From NCBI GenBank assembly GCA_903902855.1, contig CAIUWK010000018.1, positions 1 through 64,000 of the forward strand: a stretch of 64,000 nt of DNA, written 5' to 3'. Under the pieces are notes generated by a model that ran no database searches, had not been told where the DNA came from, and was given only the letters and a program-made list of their open reading frames with translations. The translations under genes and the position numbers were made by a program. This DNA is from an uncultured Geobacter sp. Its GTDB lineage: Bacteria > Desulfobacterota > Desulfuromonadia > Geobacterales > CAIOGM01. This document shows positions 1-9,729 of this stretch, in pieces (position 1 is the stretch's first letter; every line of letters begins with the position of its first letter).

Positions 1-101
1 GGTTCCGGCTTGTCCGGCTTAGACAACAACCAAAGCGCTCTCTCGCAGAGGACGCAGAGGAAACCTGACTTCAAACGTCTCAACAATTCAACGATTCAAC
101 A
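1..101. repeat. Composite intergenic repeat at the left edge
   Basis: Three repeat modules seen elsewhere in the window follow one another: a GGTTCCGGCTTGTCCGG module (also near 6389, 7766 and 33816), a CTCTCGCAGAGGACGCAGAG module (40-63; also 6415, 1740, 35325) and a CAACNNTT module of 8-nt period. The composite ends where the dehydrogenase remnant begins, so it marks the breakpoint of that gene. Confidence 0.75.
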
Positions 102-104
102 TGT

Positions 105-479
105 CGACGGCATGATATTGTCGGAGCAACTGTCACTATTTTGGGGCTTACGTTTAAAGAGGATTGTCCCGACTTACGTAACTCGAAGGTAATCGATATC
201 ATCCGTGAACTCTCCGATTACGGGATAACACTTCAGATATGTGATCCGCTTGCGAATACGGCGGAGGCGCGACATGAGTACGGAGTTGAACTCACGTCAT
301 TTGATGCGTTGAAGCCTGCCTGTGCGGTTGTGGCTGCAGTTGCTCATAAGGAATATCGACAACTCTCGAGCGCACAAATTTGCGGTCTGATGCCGAACTC
401 TCCGGTACTTATTGACGTTAAGGGAATGTATAATCGCAACTCTATTGAAACTGCAGGAGTACGGCTTTGGAGATTGTAG
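105..479 (+). pseudogene. 3' remnant of a WbpO/TviB-type UDP-sugar dehydrogenase
   Basis: The remnant encodes only the C-terminal domain of a UDP-N-acetylhexosamine 6-dehydrogenase. Its reading (TVTILGLTFKEDCPDLRNSK through to the terminal RLWRL) aligns without gaps to the end of the intact dehydrogenase at 4996-6282. Everything N-terminal, including the NAD-binding GxGxxG fold and the catalytic Cys, is absent and replaced by repeat modules ending at about position 101. The two copies differ at many codon positions, so this is an old or separately acquired paralogue and not a fresh duplication. No start codon or ribosome site fits a real short protein; the TTG at 141 is internal to the domain. 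It is very unlikely to be functional. Confidence 0.8.
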
Positions 480-611
480 TATTTTTTCACCTACTATGGT
501 GTCGTTGATTATTTTGCCGATTTACTTGTAGAGCGGCAAGTATTAGTAGAGCTGACTGGTGACCCGGAGAGCCACTTTAAAGGAGGAATTCATTCAAGTT
601 GAGGTGTCAGG

Positions 612-1496
612 ATGAAAGTAAATAAACAGCGAAAACTGATTACTTTTGACTGGGCAATGAAACGCCTACTCCGGAGCAAGGCCAACTTCGAGATTCTTGA
701 AGGTTTTCTGAGTGAACTTCTTCACGAAGAGTTAACTATTCTCGAACTGCTGGAAAGTGAAAGCAACAAGGAAACAAAAATAGACAAATTCAACCGGGTG
801 GATCTCAAAGTTAAGAACAGCACCGGCGAGATCATCATTATAGAAGTTCAGCACGAGAGGGAATTCGACTATCTGCAACGAATGCTTTACGGTACGTCTC
901 GGGCTATAACCGAGCATCAACAGGAGAGCGAAGCATATTCAACACTGGTAAAGGTTATATCCGTCAATATTCTCTACTTCGATCTCGGACACGGCAGTGA
1001 TTACATCTATCACGGTATCACAAGTTTTACCGGCATCCATGACAATGACCACCTACAGTTGAGCCGCAGGCAGCAAGAGCTCTATGGCAAGGAGCAGGTA
1101 TTTCATCTGTTTCCCGAATACTATCTGATCAGAATTAATAATTTCAATGATATCGCCACGACGCCCCTTGACGAATGGATCTATTTTCTCAAGAACGAAG
1201 AGATAAAAGAGGAATTTAAGGCTAAGGGGTTACAGAAGGCAAAGAAAGCGTTTTCCTTGTTGAGCATGCCCGAAAAGGAACGGCTGGCCTATGCACGCTA
1301 TCAGGACGACCTGAGGTATCAGGCCAGTCTCATCGAATCAAACTACGGGCTTGGGCGATTGGAGGGGCGAGAAGAGGGTCGGGAGGAAGGTAGGGAAGAA
1401 GAGCGACTACTGACCGCTCGTAAGATGAAAAAGCTTGGTGTCGATCCGGAGGTCATCCTCCAGGTTACCGGTTTGAGTCCTGAAGAGATAACGTGA
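612..1496 (+). CDS. Rpn family recombination-promoting nuclease/putative transposase
   Basis: A 294-residue member of the PD-(D/E)XK Rpn family (formerly the YhgA-like transposase group). The nuclease core is visible as RVDL (Asp64) followed by IIIIEVQ (Glu78, Gln80), preceded by the family opening TFDWAMKRLLRSKANFEILEGF. The C-terminus has an acidic/basic repeat GREEGREEGREEER (about residues 253-266), encoded by a near 12-nt tandem repeat, then a short LGVDPEVILQVTGLSPEEI helix typical of the family. Known Rpn proteins are DNA endonucleases that raise RecA-independent recombination; that activity here is inference from family. The ATG follows GGTGTCAGG, a fair ribosome site. A second copy of the family lies at 6561-7475. 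Both sit among the same repeat modules, which suggests a mobile or repeat-linked life style. Confidence 0.88.
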   Translation: MKVNKQRKLITFDWAMKRLLRSKANFEILEGFLSELLHEELTILELLESESNKETKIDKFNRVDLKVKNSTGEIIIIEVQHEREFDYLQRMLYGTSRAITEHQQESEAYSTLVKVISVNILYFDLGHGSDYIYHGITSFTGIHDNDHLQLSRRQQELYGKEQVFHLFPEYYLIRINNFNDIATTPLDEWIYFLKNEEIKEEFKAKGLQKAKKAFSLLSMPEKERLAYARYQDDLRYQASLIESNYGLGRLEGREEGREEGREEERLLTARKMKKLGVDPEVILQVTGLSPEEIT

Positions 1497-2286
1497 TACT
1501 CCGATAGAAGCGGATTCAGCGAGACAGGTCTCTCAAAGAGGACGCAGAGGAACAAGAAATAAATCATTGTAACTACACAGGTGTTGAGGCTGAAGGCTGA
1601 AGGTTAAACCAGTCTCGTACGGGTCGCCTTTTTGATTTTACTACTCTTCAGCCTTCAGCCTGAGGACAAAGTATTTTAGTTTGCCACTGCCTTGCTCTGC
1701 GAACTCTGCGAGAGAAAGGTCTTCAGACAACGACCAAAGCGGTCTCTCGCAGAGGACGCAGAGGAAACCTTAATCGTTGTCGTATCGATCTCGTTATACC
1801 GGCCAAAACAATCAGTTCAACAGTACAACAGTTCAACGATTCAATATCTCAATCCGCGTTTATCCGCGTTCCTATTTTGTTCCGGTTTATCGGCTTAGGT
1901 TTATTGATATCTGTCCTCCCGTCACCACGGCAGTCCTGAAATCCGGTACCATTTCACTCGGTTAATTTCGGATAAAATCTGATAGATTCCACCTTCCCAA
2001 CCCGTGTTAGCCTGATTCATTAGATTGATTTTGTTTGTTATTTTGGATCATTTCCGATACAAGGTAATGTCTTTGTATACAGTGGCTGCCATAATAACTT
2101 CGTCTGCTCTGTAAGAGAACGGTTTCCTGTCATCGACCAAAGATGTCTCTCGCAGAGGGCGCAGAGGAAACCTGACTTCAAACGCTTCAACAGTTCAACG
2201 ATTCAACATCTTAGCGTATCAACGATTCAACATCTTAGCGTATCAACGATTCAACAATAAATTAAAGTAGCAATCAAGGAAAAAGC
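1497..2286. repeat. Gene-free stretch of repeats between rpn and wbpP-like genes
   Basis: About 790 nt with no credible gene. It holds a degenerate AGGACGCAGAGG module (near 1538), the 51-nt element at 1569-1619, an inverted pair of AGGACGCAGAGG-type modules (about 1692-1715 and 1739-1766), a TTTATCCGCG/TTCCGG module (about 1858-1900), another CTCTCGCAGAGG module (about 2150) and an 8-nt-period CAACGATT array (about 2180-2255) with the block TCAACATCTTAGCGTA present twice. AAGGAAAAAGC just before 2287 is the ribosome site of the next gene. Confidence 0.7.
1569..1665. repeat. 51-nt dispersed element forming a GGCTGAA hairpin
   Basis: Positions 1569-1619 are, as reverse complement, the same element as 30155-30205 (both contain TACGAGAC, then CTTCAG units, then GTTAC). 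Here GGCTGAAGGCTGAAGG at 1586-1603 is mirrored by CTTCAGCCTTCAGCC at 1645-1663, giving a stem of about 17 bp with a T-rich stretch in the loop. It could act as a bidirectional terminator; that is inference. Confidence 0.6.
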
Positions 2287-3330
2287 ATGCTCACCGCGTA
2301 TGACCGATTGAAATCAACTCTCATTGCCGCTCCAAAAACCTTTCTTATCACCGGTTGCGCCGGATTTATCGGTTCCAACTTGTTGGAGCAGCTCTTGTTA
2401 CTTGGCCAGAATGTTGTCGGTTTGGATAACTTCGCCACCGGCAAGCAGGCAAACCTGGACGAAGTGCGTACGCTGGTATCTGAGCAGCAGTGGCAACGCT
2501 TTCGTTTCATCCAGGGAGATATTCGTAACCCGGAAGAGTGTGCCCAGGCCTGTCAGGGTGTTGATTATGTGCTTCATCAGGCGGCCCTTGGTTCCGTCCC
2601 CCGCTCCATCGCCGATCCTGCTACCAGTACCTGTTCCAATGTGAACGGGACGTTGAACATGCTGATCGCAGCCAGAGATGCGAAGGTACGCCGCGTTGTC
2701 TACGCCTCCAGTAGTTCCGTCTACGGTGATCATCCCGCTCTTCCCAAGGTCGAGGATCAGATCGGCGCACCACTCTCCCCGTATGCGGTCACCAAATATG
2801 TCAATGAACTGCACGCCAGTCAATTCGCCAGACATTACGGTCTGGAAAGTATCGGCCTGCGCTACTTCAACGTCTTCGGACCCCGTCAGGACCCGGATGG
2901 ACCCTATGCCGCCGTGATACCAAAGTGGGTCGCAGCCATGATAGCCGGCGAACAGGTAATCATAAACGGCACAGGAGAGACCAGCCGTGATTTCTGTTTT
3001 ATTAACAATGTGGTGCAGGCAAATCTGCTGGCGGCAACCGGCGACAATCAGGAGGCTGCTAATCAGGTTTATAATGTGGCGGTAAATGCCAATACCAACT
3101 TGAATGATCTTTTTGAACTACTCCGCTCGCGCTTGGTCCGCAGTTACAATCACCTGGATACATTCAGTCCGGTCTATAAAGAGTTCCGGCAGGGTGACGT
3201 CATGCATTCCCAAGCGAGTATCCATAAAGCAATGAGTCTGTTAGGGTACAGCCCGACCCATACGATCGAGCAGGGGCTTGATATCGCTCTGGAGTGGTAC
3301 GAAAAATCCTGCAACAAAAACTTGGCGTAG
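2287..3330 (+). CDS. wbpP: UDP-N-acetylglucosamine 4-epimerase, WbpP/TviC type
   Basis: A 347-residue extended short-chain dehydrogenase/reductase, matching the usual 340-residue length of WbpP/TviC enzymes. These interconvert UDP-GlcNAc and UDP-GalNAc (and the uronic acid forms) in the cytoplasm. The N-terminal Rossmann glycine motif is TGCAGFIGS (residues 22-30), and the catalytic pair is in SPYAVTKY (Tyr166, Lys170). [22 protein letters not shown] and the later GTSRDF-like stretch [12 protein letters not shown] are typical of this group. The N-terminal extension before the Rossmann fold is also typical of WbpP. It lies upstream of the exosortase and the wbpO-like dehydrogenase in the same direction. 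Together epimerase and dehydrogenase would give UDP-GalNAcA. The exact substrate is inferred from family. Confidence 0.85.
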   Translation: MLTAYDRLKSTLIAAPKTFLITGCAGFIGSNLLEQLLLLGQNVVGLDNFATGKQANLDEVRTLVSEQQWQRFRFIQGDIRNPEECAQACQGVDYVLHQAALGSVPRSIADPATSTCSNVNGTLNMLIAARDAKVRRVVYASSSSVYGDHPALPKVEDQIGAPLSPYAVTKYVNELHASQFARHYGLESIGLRYFNVFGPRQDPDGPYAAVIPKWVAAMIAGEQVIINGTGETSRDFCFINNVVQANLLAATGDNQEAANQVYNVAVNANTNLNDLFELLRSRLVRSYNHLDTFSPVYKEFRQGDVMHSQASIHKAMSLLGYSPTHTIEQGLDIALEWYEKSCNKNLA

Positions 3331-3384
3331 GAGTTCCGGATCAAGCGAGTCGAAATAGGCAAATTACCCATCTCGTCGAGGAGT

Positions 3385-4971
3385 TTGTCGTATCTGCTCC
3401 TTGGCGGTCTGTTTATAGCTTTTTGTTGGCAAAGTTTCGTCATGCTGGCCAATGTTTACCAGATAAACGACGATTATTCCCACGGATTCGTGGTGCCGCT
3501 CGTCTCACTCTACGCAGCGTACGAGATCCGTAAGCAATATCCGGGTGAATCATATCGGCACAGTTGGTGGGGAGTCCCGATTGTTTTACTTGGATTAATT
3601 ATTATAATAGTTGCTCTTTGGTATCGCGCTGTCTTCATGTTCGGCAGTATGGGAGAGTCGGCCTTGGCCGGCTCGGGCTTGTTCCTCCTGATTATCGGAC
3701 TTTCGGTCACGATTAGCGGGTTTGAATTTTTAAAACGTTATCTCTTCCCCATCGGTTATCTGGTTTTAGCCGTACCATGGCCGGAACGTCTGACCTTCTT
3801 AGTCACATTACCCTTACGTACTCTCGTTTCAAATGCCTCAGTGCTGATCATTCGGTCTCAAGGAATACCGATTTTCCAGGAAGGGAATATTCTTCATCTG
3901 GCGAACAGCACCCTCGGTGTAGCTGATGCCTGCAGCGGCATTCGCTCACTCTGGGTAATGATGGCTGCAGCGGTGGCGATGGGGTATTTTCTCCGTTGCG
4001 GAATTTTACGTACAGTGGTTCTTTTTACGCTTGCAGTACCTCTGGCGGTGTTATTCAATATCATCCGGGTCGTGGCGACTGGTGTGCTGGTCGCTTTGTT
4101 CGGCTCTTGCTTTTCCCAGGGGACACTCCACGAATTGACCGGTGCGATCGTCTTCTTCCTGGGCGTGGTGACTCTTGGTGCTATCGCATATCTCTTCGGT
4201 AAGCAACGTACACCACGTTCATCCGGACACGCAGGTGAAACAGCTGTTGCCGAAGAAGGGAACGTTCCCAACGGTTATCCAAGGCGCGGATCACAAAAAA
4301 TACTTGTGGGCCTGCTTTATGTACTGTTGATAATCGGTGTAGTCGTACAGGTGATAATAGAAAAGCGATACAATCTGATGCGAGCTATTGATATTCAGAG
4401 AATACCCACGACTATTCGTCAGCGTTTTACGAAATTTCCGGGAACGGTTGGTAATTATGTTGAAATTAGCGAGGGTCCCCTCGTAAAGGAGCAACTGGAG
4501 ACGCTGCAACCTTCGGACTCAATGAGCAAAATCTACCGATCCCCCGCCGGATCGGACATTAACCTCTGGAGCCTCTATTGGGAACCTCATGGTAGTGGGG
4601 CAAACGTCGTTCATCCGCATTCGCCGGACGTCTGCTACCCCGTAGCCGGTTGGCATCCTGTCAAGAGCGAAGGGGCTGATGTTCTTACCGATATCATTGC
4701 CGGCAGAACGATCAATTCACGAATATTTACAAAAGATGGACAGACAATGGTGCTGCTCTATTGCAGATTGTCAAACGGTGACATATCGCCATCTCTTTAT
4801 CCTAGAATGAAACATATGGCAACAACACTTATCTCTTTGAAGACGACAATTGGAGCGCAGTATGTAGTGGTTGTTCAATCAATGGTGAAATCTTCCGTTG
4901 GGGAGACAATGAAAGAGGCTACCGATTTCTTCAGATTACTTGCCCCAATCCTCCCTGCATTCGGTATCTGA
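3385..4971 (+). CDS. Exosortase with fused EpsI (DUF3485) domain
   Basis: A 528-residue membrane protein. Residues 1-265 are a multi-span exosortase core with the transpeptidase-like triad visible: Cys183 in VADACSGIRSL, Arg228 in FNIIRVV and His249 in LHELTGA. Residues about 305-528 follow one more membrane span and match the EpsI/DUF3485 domain (VHPHSPDVCYPVAGWHPVKS). Exosortases process PEP-CTERM-like proteins at the outer face of the inner membrane; EpsI is the usual partner and is fused here. Fused forms include the VPLPA-CTERM-specific XrtD type, but the subtype is not certain. The start is TTG at 3385 with GAGGAG just upstream; no ATG/GTG precedes it before the stop of wbpP at 3330. 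No PEP-CTERM substrate gene is visible in the window. Confidence 0.85.
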   Translation: MSYLLLGGLFIAFCWQSFVMLANVYQINDDYSHGFVVPLVSLYAAYEIRKQYPGESYRHSWWGVPIVLLGLIIIIVALWYRAVFMFGSMGESALAGSGLFLLIIGLSVTISGFEFLKRYLFPIGYLVLAVPWPERLTFLVTLPLRTLVSNASVLIIRSQGIPIFQEGNILHLANSTLGVADACSGIRSLWVMMAAAVAMGYFLRCGILRTVVLFTLAVPLAVLFNIIRVVATGVLVALFGSCFSQGTLHELTGAIVFFLGVVTLGAIAYLFGKQRTPRSSGHAGETAVAEEGNVPNGYPRRGSQKILVGLLYVLLIIGVVVQVIIEKRYNLMRAIDIQRIPTTIRQRFTKFPGTVGNYVEISEGPLVKEQLETLQPSDSMSKIYRSPAGSDINLWSLYWEPHGSGANVVHPHSPDVCYPVAGWHPVKSEGADVLTDIIAGRTINSRIFTKDGQTMVLLYCRLSNGDISPSLYPRMKHMATTLISLKTTIGAQYVVVVQSMVKSSVGETMKEATDFFRLLAPILPAFGI

Positions 4972-4995
4972 AAAAAATTGTTTAGGAGTATTGAC

Positions 4996-6282
<1,287 letters not shown>

Positions 6283-6298
6283 GATACTTCTCGCAGAC

Positions 6299-6399
6299 GT
6301 CCAGATCCGTGTCATCCGTATGCTGTTTGTGATCCGAAGTTAACAGATTTTATCCGCGTTCATCGGCGTTTATCCGCGTCCTGTTTGGTTCCGGCTTGT
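6299..6399. repeat. 101-bp direct repeat, left copy (flanks rpn gene)
   Basis: This block (GTCCAGATCCGTGTCATCCG to GGTTCCGGCTTGT) recurs at 7676-7776 in the same direction with the same length and four mismatches by my reading. The copies bracket the rpn gene at 6561-7475. It contains the TTTATCCGCG and GGTTCCGGCTTG modules that occur singly elsewhere. Confidence 0.85.
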
Positions 6400-6414
6400 A
6401 ACAACCAAAGAGAT

Positions 6415-6438
6415 CTCTCGCAGAGGACGCAGAGGAAA
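6415..6438 (+). repeat. 24-nt inverted repeat arm, left of rpn
   Basis: The arm begins CTCTCGCAGAGGACGCAGAG and continues GAAA. Its exact reverse complement is at 7827-7850. The pair encloses the rpn gene over about 1.44 kb. The same 24-mer is at 40-63 and 35325-35348. Confidence 0.85.
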
Positions 6439-6560
6439 CCTTAACCTTAATTGTTGTCGTAACGAATCGATACACGTTATACTGCCCGAAACAAACGAAT
6501 CAACGCTTCACGTTTCAACGCTTCAACAGTTCTGAAAGCCGATCGGCTAAGGTGACCGTT

Positions 6561-7475
6561 ATGAAAGACCGACTTGTAAGATTTGACTGGGCAATGAAAA
6601 AATTGCTTCGCAATAAAGCTAATTTTGGGATATTGGAAGGCTTTATTTCAGAACTCCTTCTCCAGGATGTGAAAATAAAAAACATTCTTGAAAGCGAGAG
6701 CAACAAGCAGCGTGAGGATGATAAATATAATCGAGTTGACCTGCTTACGGAGCTAGACAGCGGCGAATTGGTCTTGATAGAACTCCAGGTAGGTGGTCAA
6801 TATGACTACTTTCACAGAATGCTGTACGGGTCATCAAAACTGATAACCGATCATATGGACGCGGGCTTCAACTATGATAAAGTCCGCAAGATCATATCGA
6901 TCAACATAGTCTATTTTGATCTCGGGCACGGCAATGACTATGTTTATAAAGGTGTAACTGATTTCAAAGGTATTCATAATCACGATCTACTTGAGTTATC
7001 CGCTTTTCAGAAGAATAAGCTGAGTAAACTTGAACTGGTGTCGGATATATATCCGGAATATTACATCATTAAGGTCAATGATTTTAACGACCTTGCAAAA
7101 GACAGCCTTGATGAATGGGTTTATTTTCTGAAAAATTCCGAAATCAAGAGTGATTTCAAAGCCAAGGGACTGGAAAAAGCAGCAATAGAGCTTGACTTTT
7201 TAAAACTCAGCAAAGAAGATCGTGAAAAGTATCAAAATTATATAGAAGATCGACGAGTCCTCGAGAGTTCGATTATAACTTCATGGGGTGAAGGTGAGAT
7301 GAAGGGGAGGAATGAAGGAATTGTCATCGGGATAGAGCAAGGAATAGAGCAAGGAATAGAGCAAGGGAAAATTCAATTCGCCCTTGAGATGATAAAAGAT
7401 GGCGAACCAAATGAAAAGATCAGGAAGTATACCGGGTTGACGGAAGAAGTGATTGGTGAGTTGTCAAAGAAATAA
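6561..7475 (+). CDS. Rpn family recombination-promoting nuclease/putative transposase (second copy)
   Basis: A 304-residue paralogue of the protein at 612-1496, aligning over the full length. Core residues are Asp60 in NRVDLL and Glu74/Gln76 in LVLIELQ; the opening RFDWAMKKLLRNKANFGILEGFI is conserved. The C-terminal linker has GIEQ three times, encoded by a perfect 12-nt repeat (GGAATAGAGCAA) at about 7335-7366, a likely length-variable site, then the small terminal helix EPNEKIRKYTGLTEEVI. I chose the ATG at 6561 with AAGGTG upstream; a GTG at 6552 is also open. The gene is noticeably more AT-rich than the neighbouring dehydrogenase. It is enclosed by 101-bp direct repeats and a perfect 24-nt inverted repeat, an arrangement expected of a mobile cassette; activity is inferred from family only. 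Confidence 0.88.
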   Translation: MKDRLVRFDWAMKKLLRNKANFGILEGFISELLLQDVKIKNILESESNKQREDDKYNRVDLLTELDSGELVLIELQVGGQYDYFHRMLYGSSKLITDHMDAGFNYDKVRKIISINIVYFDLGHGNDYVYKGVTDFKGIHNHDLLELSAFQKNKLSKLELVSDIYPEYYIIKVNDFNDLAKDSLDEWVYFLKNSEIKSDFKAKGLEKAAIELDFLKLSKEDREKYQNYIEDRRVLESSIITSWGEGEMKGRNEGIVIGIEQGIEQGIEQGKIQFALEMIKDGEPNEKIRKYTGLTEEVIGELSKK

Positions 7476-7550
7476 TTCATTCAAGCTTTCTTTGGGGTTT
7501 TAGAATCTTGCTATCTTGGAAGCCCCGCAAACCTTGGAAACTGCCTTTGC

Positions 7551-7625
7551 TGTCATTTCGACCAACGGGAGAAATCCAAAGATTCCAGGGTACTGCGAGA
7601 TCCCTCTCTATCGTTCGGGATGACA
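7551..7625. repeat. Inverted-repeat element of the TGTCATTTCGACC type
   Basis: TGTCATTTCGACC...GAGAAATC at 7551-7576 is mirrored by GATCCCTC...CGGGATGACA at 7597-7625, giving imperfect 26-nt arms around a 20-nt loop. Elements ending in CGGGATGACA are widespread dispersed palindromes in bacterial genomes; no function is known to me. Confidence 0.6.
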
Positions 7626-7675
7626 ACGTATGCTTCCTGCGAATGCATATAGAAAAGACTGATCCGCCATGATCC

Positions 7676-7776
7676 GTCCAGATCCGTGTCATCCGTGTGC
7701 TGGTTGTGAACCGAAGTTGACAGATTTTATCCGCGTTCATCGGCGTTTATCCGCGTCCTGTTTGGTTCCGGCTTGT
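7676..7776. repeat. 101-bp direct repeat, right copy
   Basis: Same length and direction as 6299-6399, differing at about four positions. With its partner it brackets the second rpn gene. Confidence 0.85.
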
Positions 7777-7826
7777 CCGGTTCAGGTCGTTAAAGCGTTT
7801 ACCGAAAAATCGGTTCAAGCCTTTGA

Positions 7827-7850
7827 TTTCCTCTGCGTCCTCTGCGAGAG
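7827..7850 (-). repeat. 24-nt inverted repeat arm, right of rpn
   Basis: Exact reverse complement of 6415-6438. It lies about 50 nt outside the right 101-bp direct repeat, so the inverted and direct pairs are interlaced around the nuclease gene. Confidence 0.85.
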
Positions 7851-8275
7851 ACGGTTATCCGTCGTTGACGTTCATGGTACAGTGGCACGTCATTCATCTT
7901 TTACTGCGGTAACCTCCTTCATTAGATTAATCTTCATTGTGTTTTGAACTCCTTTTCGGTACAAAGTACAATAAGTTCTTCGTCTGTTGCTGCGGTGTAA
8001 CCCCTGGTGCTGGTTTCGGAGAGAAACCGCTGCTCCGGAGTATCCTGTGCCGGGAATATACGTGGTCTTCCGCCCCCCCCCACACACACCATAAACAGAC
8101 GAATGGACCGAATACGGGAGCTTGTTTGCACGTCACTGGTGGTAATCTGCTCAGGATTTCAAGGATAAGATGGTGCTCCTATTCTTGCGATCTTGGAAGC
8201 ACGACCCTACCACCTGCGACCACCCTCCGACCCTACCACCCCCTAATCATCAGGAAGAAAACCATCTGATATAGC

Positions 8276-9727
8276 ATGCCATTTAACTCACTCAAATACT
8301 TTCTGTTTCTGCCGGTTGTGTACCTGGTTTTCTACCTTGTGGGGGAACGGGCACGCTGGATTGTGCTGTTGGCGGCGAGTCTGCTCTTCTATGCCGCGCT
8401 GAATGTACCCTATCTGCTGGCCGTGCTGGTACTGGTGGCAATGACGACCTACGGTTTCGGGATATGGATTGACCAGGCAGAGAGTGCAACGGCAAAACGC
8501 GCCCGGTTATGGGGTGGGGTTGCCGTCAATGTGCTGATTCTGGTCGCCATGAAATACCTGCCGTTTCTCTCGGAAAACCTGAACGCGCTGTCAACGCTTT
8601 TTTCGTTGGATACCCGTATTCAGCCGGTCAAAGCTTTCGTAGCTATCGGAGTATCCTATTATGTCTTCCAGGCTATGTCCTACCTGTTTGATATCTCCCT
8701 TGAGATAGAGAAACCAGAGCGACACTTCGGTTATTTTGCCCTGTACCTGGCATTCTTTCCCAAATTGCTCCAAGGTCCGATAGAGCGGGCCGGTGATCTT
8801 ATTCCGCAACTGAAGAGCAGATATGAGTTCAATTACGACAACATGCGCTTCGGTATGCTGCTCTTTGCCTGGGGGCTCTTCAAAAAGGTAGTGGTCGCCG
8901 ACCGTCTCGGTCTGTATGTGGATACCGTTTATAACGATGTCCATGCCTATACGGGCTTGCCGCTACTGTTGGGCACGTACGCCTACGCCTTCCAAGTCTA
9001 CATGGACTTTTCCGGTTATACCGATATGGCGCTGGGAAGTGCGCGGCTGTTCAACATTAATCTGACTCAGAACTTCAACAGTCCTTACCTTGCCACATCT
9101 GTAGCCGACTTCTGGCGGCGCTGGCACATTACCTTCTCCCGCTGGATACTCGATTACATATTCAAACCTCTCCAGATGCAGTGGCGTAACTGGAAGAACT
9201 GGGGCACCGCTGCTGCCCTGGTTGCTGCATTTCTGGTCTCAGGGATCTGGCATGGAGCGAGTTGGGGATTCGTGATCTGGGGCGGGTTGCATGGCATGTA
9301 TATGGCCTGCTCTGTTTTTTACAAGCCATACCAAAAGAAACTTCATAAAGCGTTGGGGATTGAGAAGACGACGGTTCTGAAAGTCTGGCAGATTTTTGTG
9401 ACGTTCAATCTGGTGAGTTTTGCATGGATATTTTTTAGAGCGAATACTCTTAACGATGCTGTTTATGTATTAATGAATACGGTAAGTGCGACGACAGGTT
9501 TCAGTTCTTTTTTTGGAATAAATGGAAAGTTAGGGCTTGTTTTAACAATAACTGCAGTCGGCTTTTTTATATTTTTTGCATTTAAGATCTTTTTAAAAAA
9601 TGACACAGATAACATTGCTCGAGAAAATGCTTGCTACAGGTATTTTGTGTATAATTTACTTCTTTTACTGACACTTTTTCTTGCTCAGTATTCTGCGACA
9701 AAAAGTTTCATTTACTTCCAATTTTAA
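8276..9727 (+). CDS. MBOAT family O-acyltransferase (AlgI-like)
   Basis: A 483-residue polytopic membrane protein of the membrane-bound O-acyltransferase family, AlgI/DltB branch, which moves acyl groups (often acetyl) across the inner membrane onto exported polysaccharides. The conserved sequence LVSGIWHGASWGFVIWGGLHG carries the invariant His326; VADFWRRWHITFSRWI and SYYVFQAMSYLFDI are further family marks. Length fits AlgI (about 470-520). It begins the glycan cluster and is followed 2 nt later by an SGNH-like gene, the usual pair in which MBOAT supplies acyl groups and the SGNH partner transfers them. The last 250 nt turn strongly AT-rich, like the next gene. Confidence 0.9.
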   Translation: MPFNSLKYFLFLPVVYLVFYLVGERARWIVLLAASLLFYAALNVPYLLAVLVLVAMTTYGFGIWIDQAESATAKRARLWGGVAVNVLILVAMKYLPFLSENLNALSTLFSLDTRIQPVKAFVAIGVSYYVFQAMSYLFDISLEIEKPERHFGYFALYLAFFPKLLQGPIERAGDLIPQLKSRYEFNYDNMRFGMLLFAWGLFKKVVVADRLGLYVDTVYNDVHAYTGLPLLLGTYAYAFQVYMDFSGYTDMALGSARLFNINLTQNFNSPYLATSVADFWRRWHITFSRWILDYIFKPLQMQWRNWKNWGTAAALVAAFLVSGIWHGASWGFVIWGGLHGMYMACSVFYKPYQKKLHKALGIEKTTVLKVWQIFVTFNLVSFAWIFFRANTLNDAVYVLMNTVSATTGFSSFFGINGKLGLVLTITAVGFFIFFAFKIFLKNDTDNIARENACYRYFVYNLLLLLTLFLAQYSATKSFIYFQF

Positions 9728-9729
9728 TT

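Larger units (their letters stand above)
7476..8275. other. 800-nt gene-free region, repeat rich
   Basis: No coding potential that I trust. It contains an inverted TGTCATTTCG element (7551-7625), the right copy of the 101-bp repeat (7676-7776), the right inverted arm (7827-7850), a run of ten C followed by CACACACAC (about 8072-8090), an AGGATTTCAAGGATAAG module (about 8153) and a polypyrimidine run with ACCCTACCACC units (8203-8243). The promoter of the MBOAT operon probably lies in the last 200 nt, but I see no convincing boxes. Confidence 0.55.

Noticed and set aside
8072-8090. Run of C followed by CA repeats as a phase-variable tract of a gene
   Set aside because: It lies in non-coding sequence with no frame or promoter boxes clearly spaced around it; sequencing or assembly slippage cannot be excluded.
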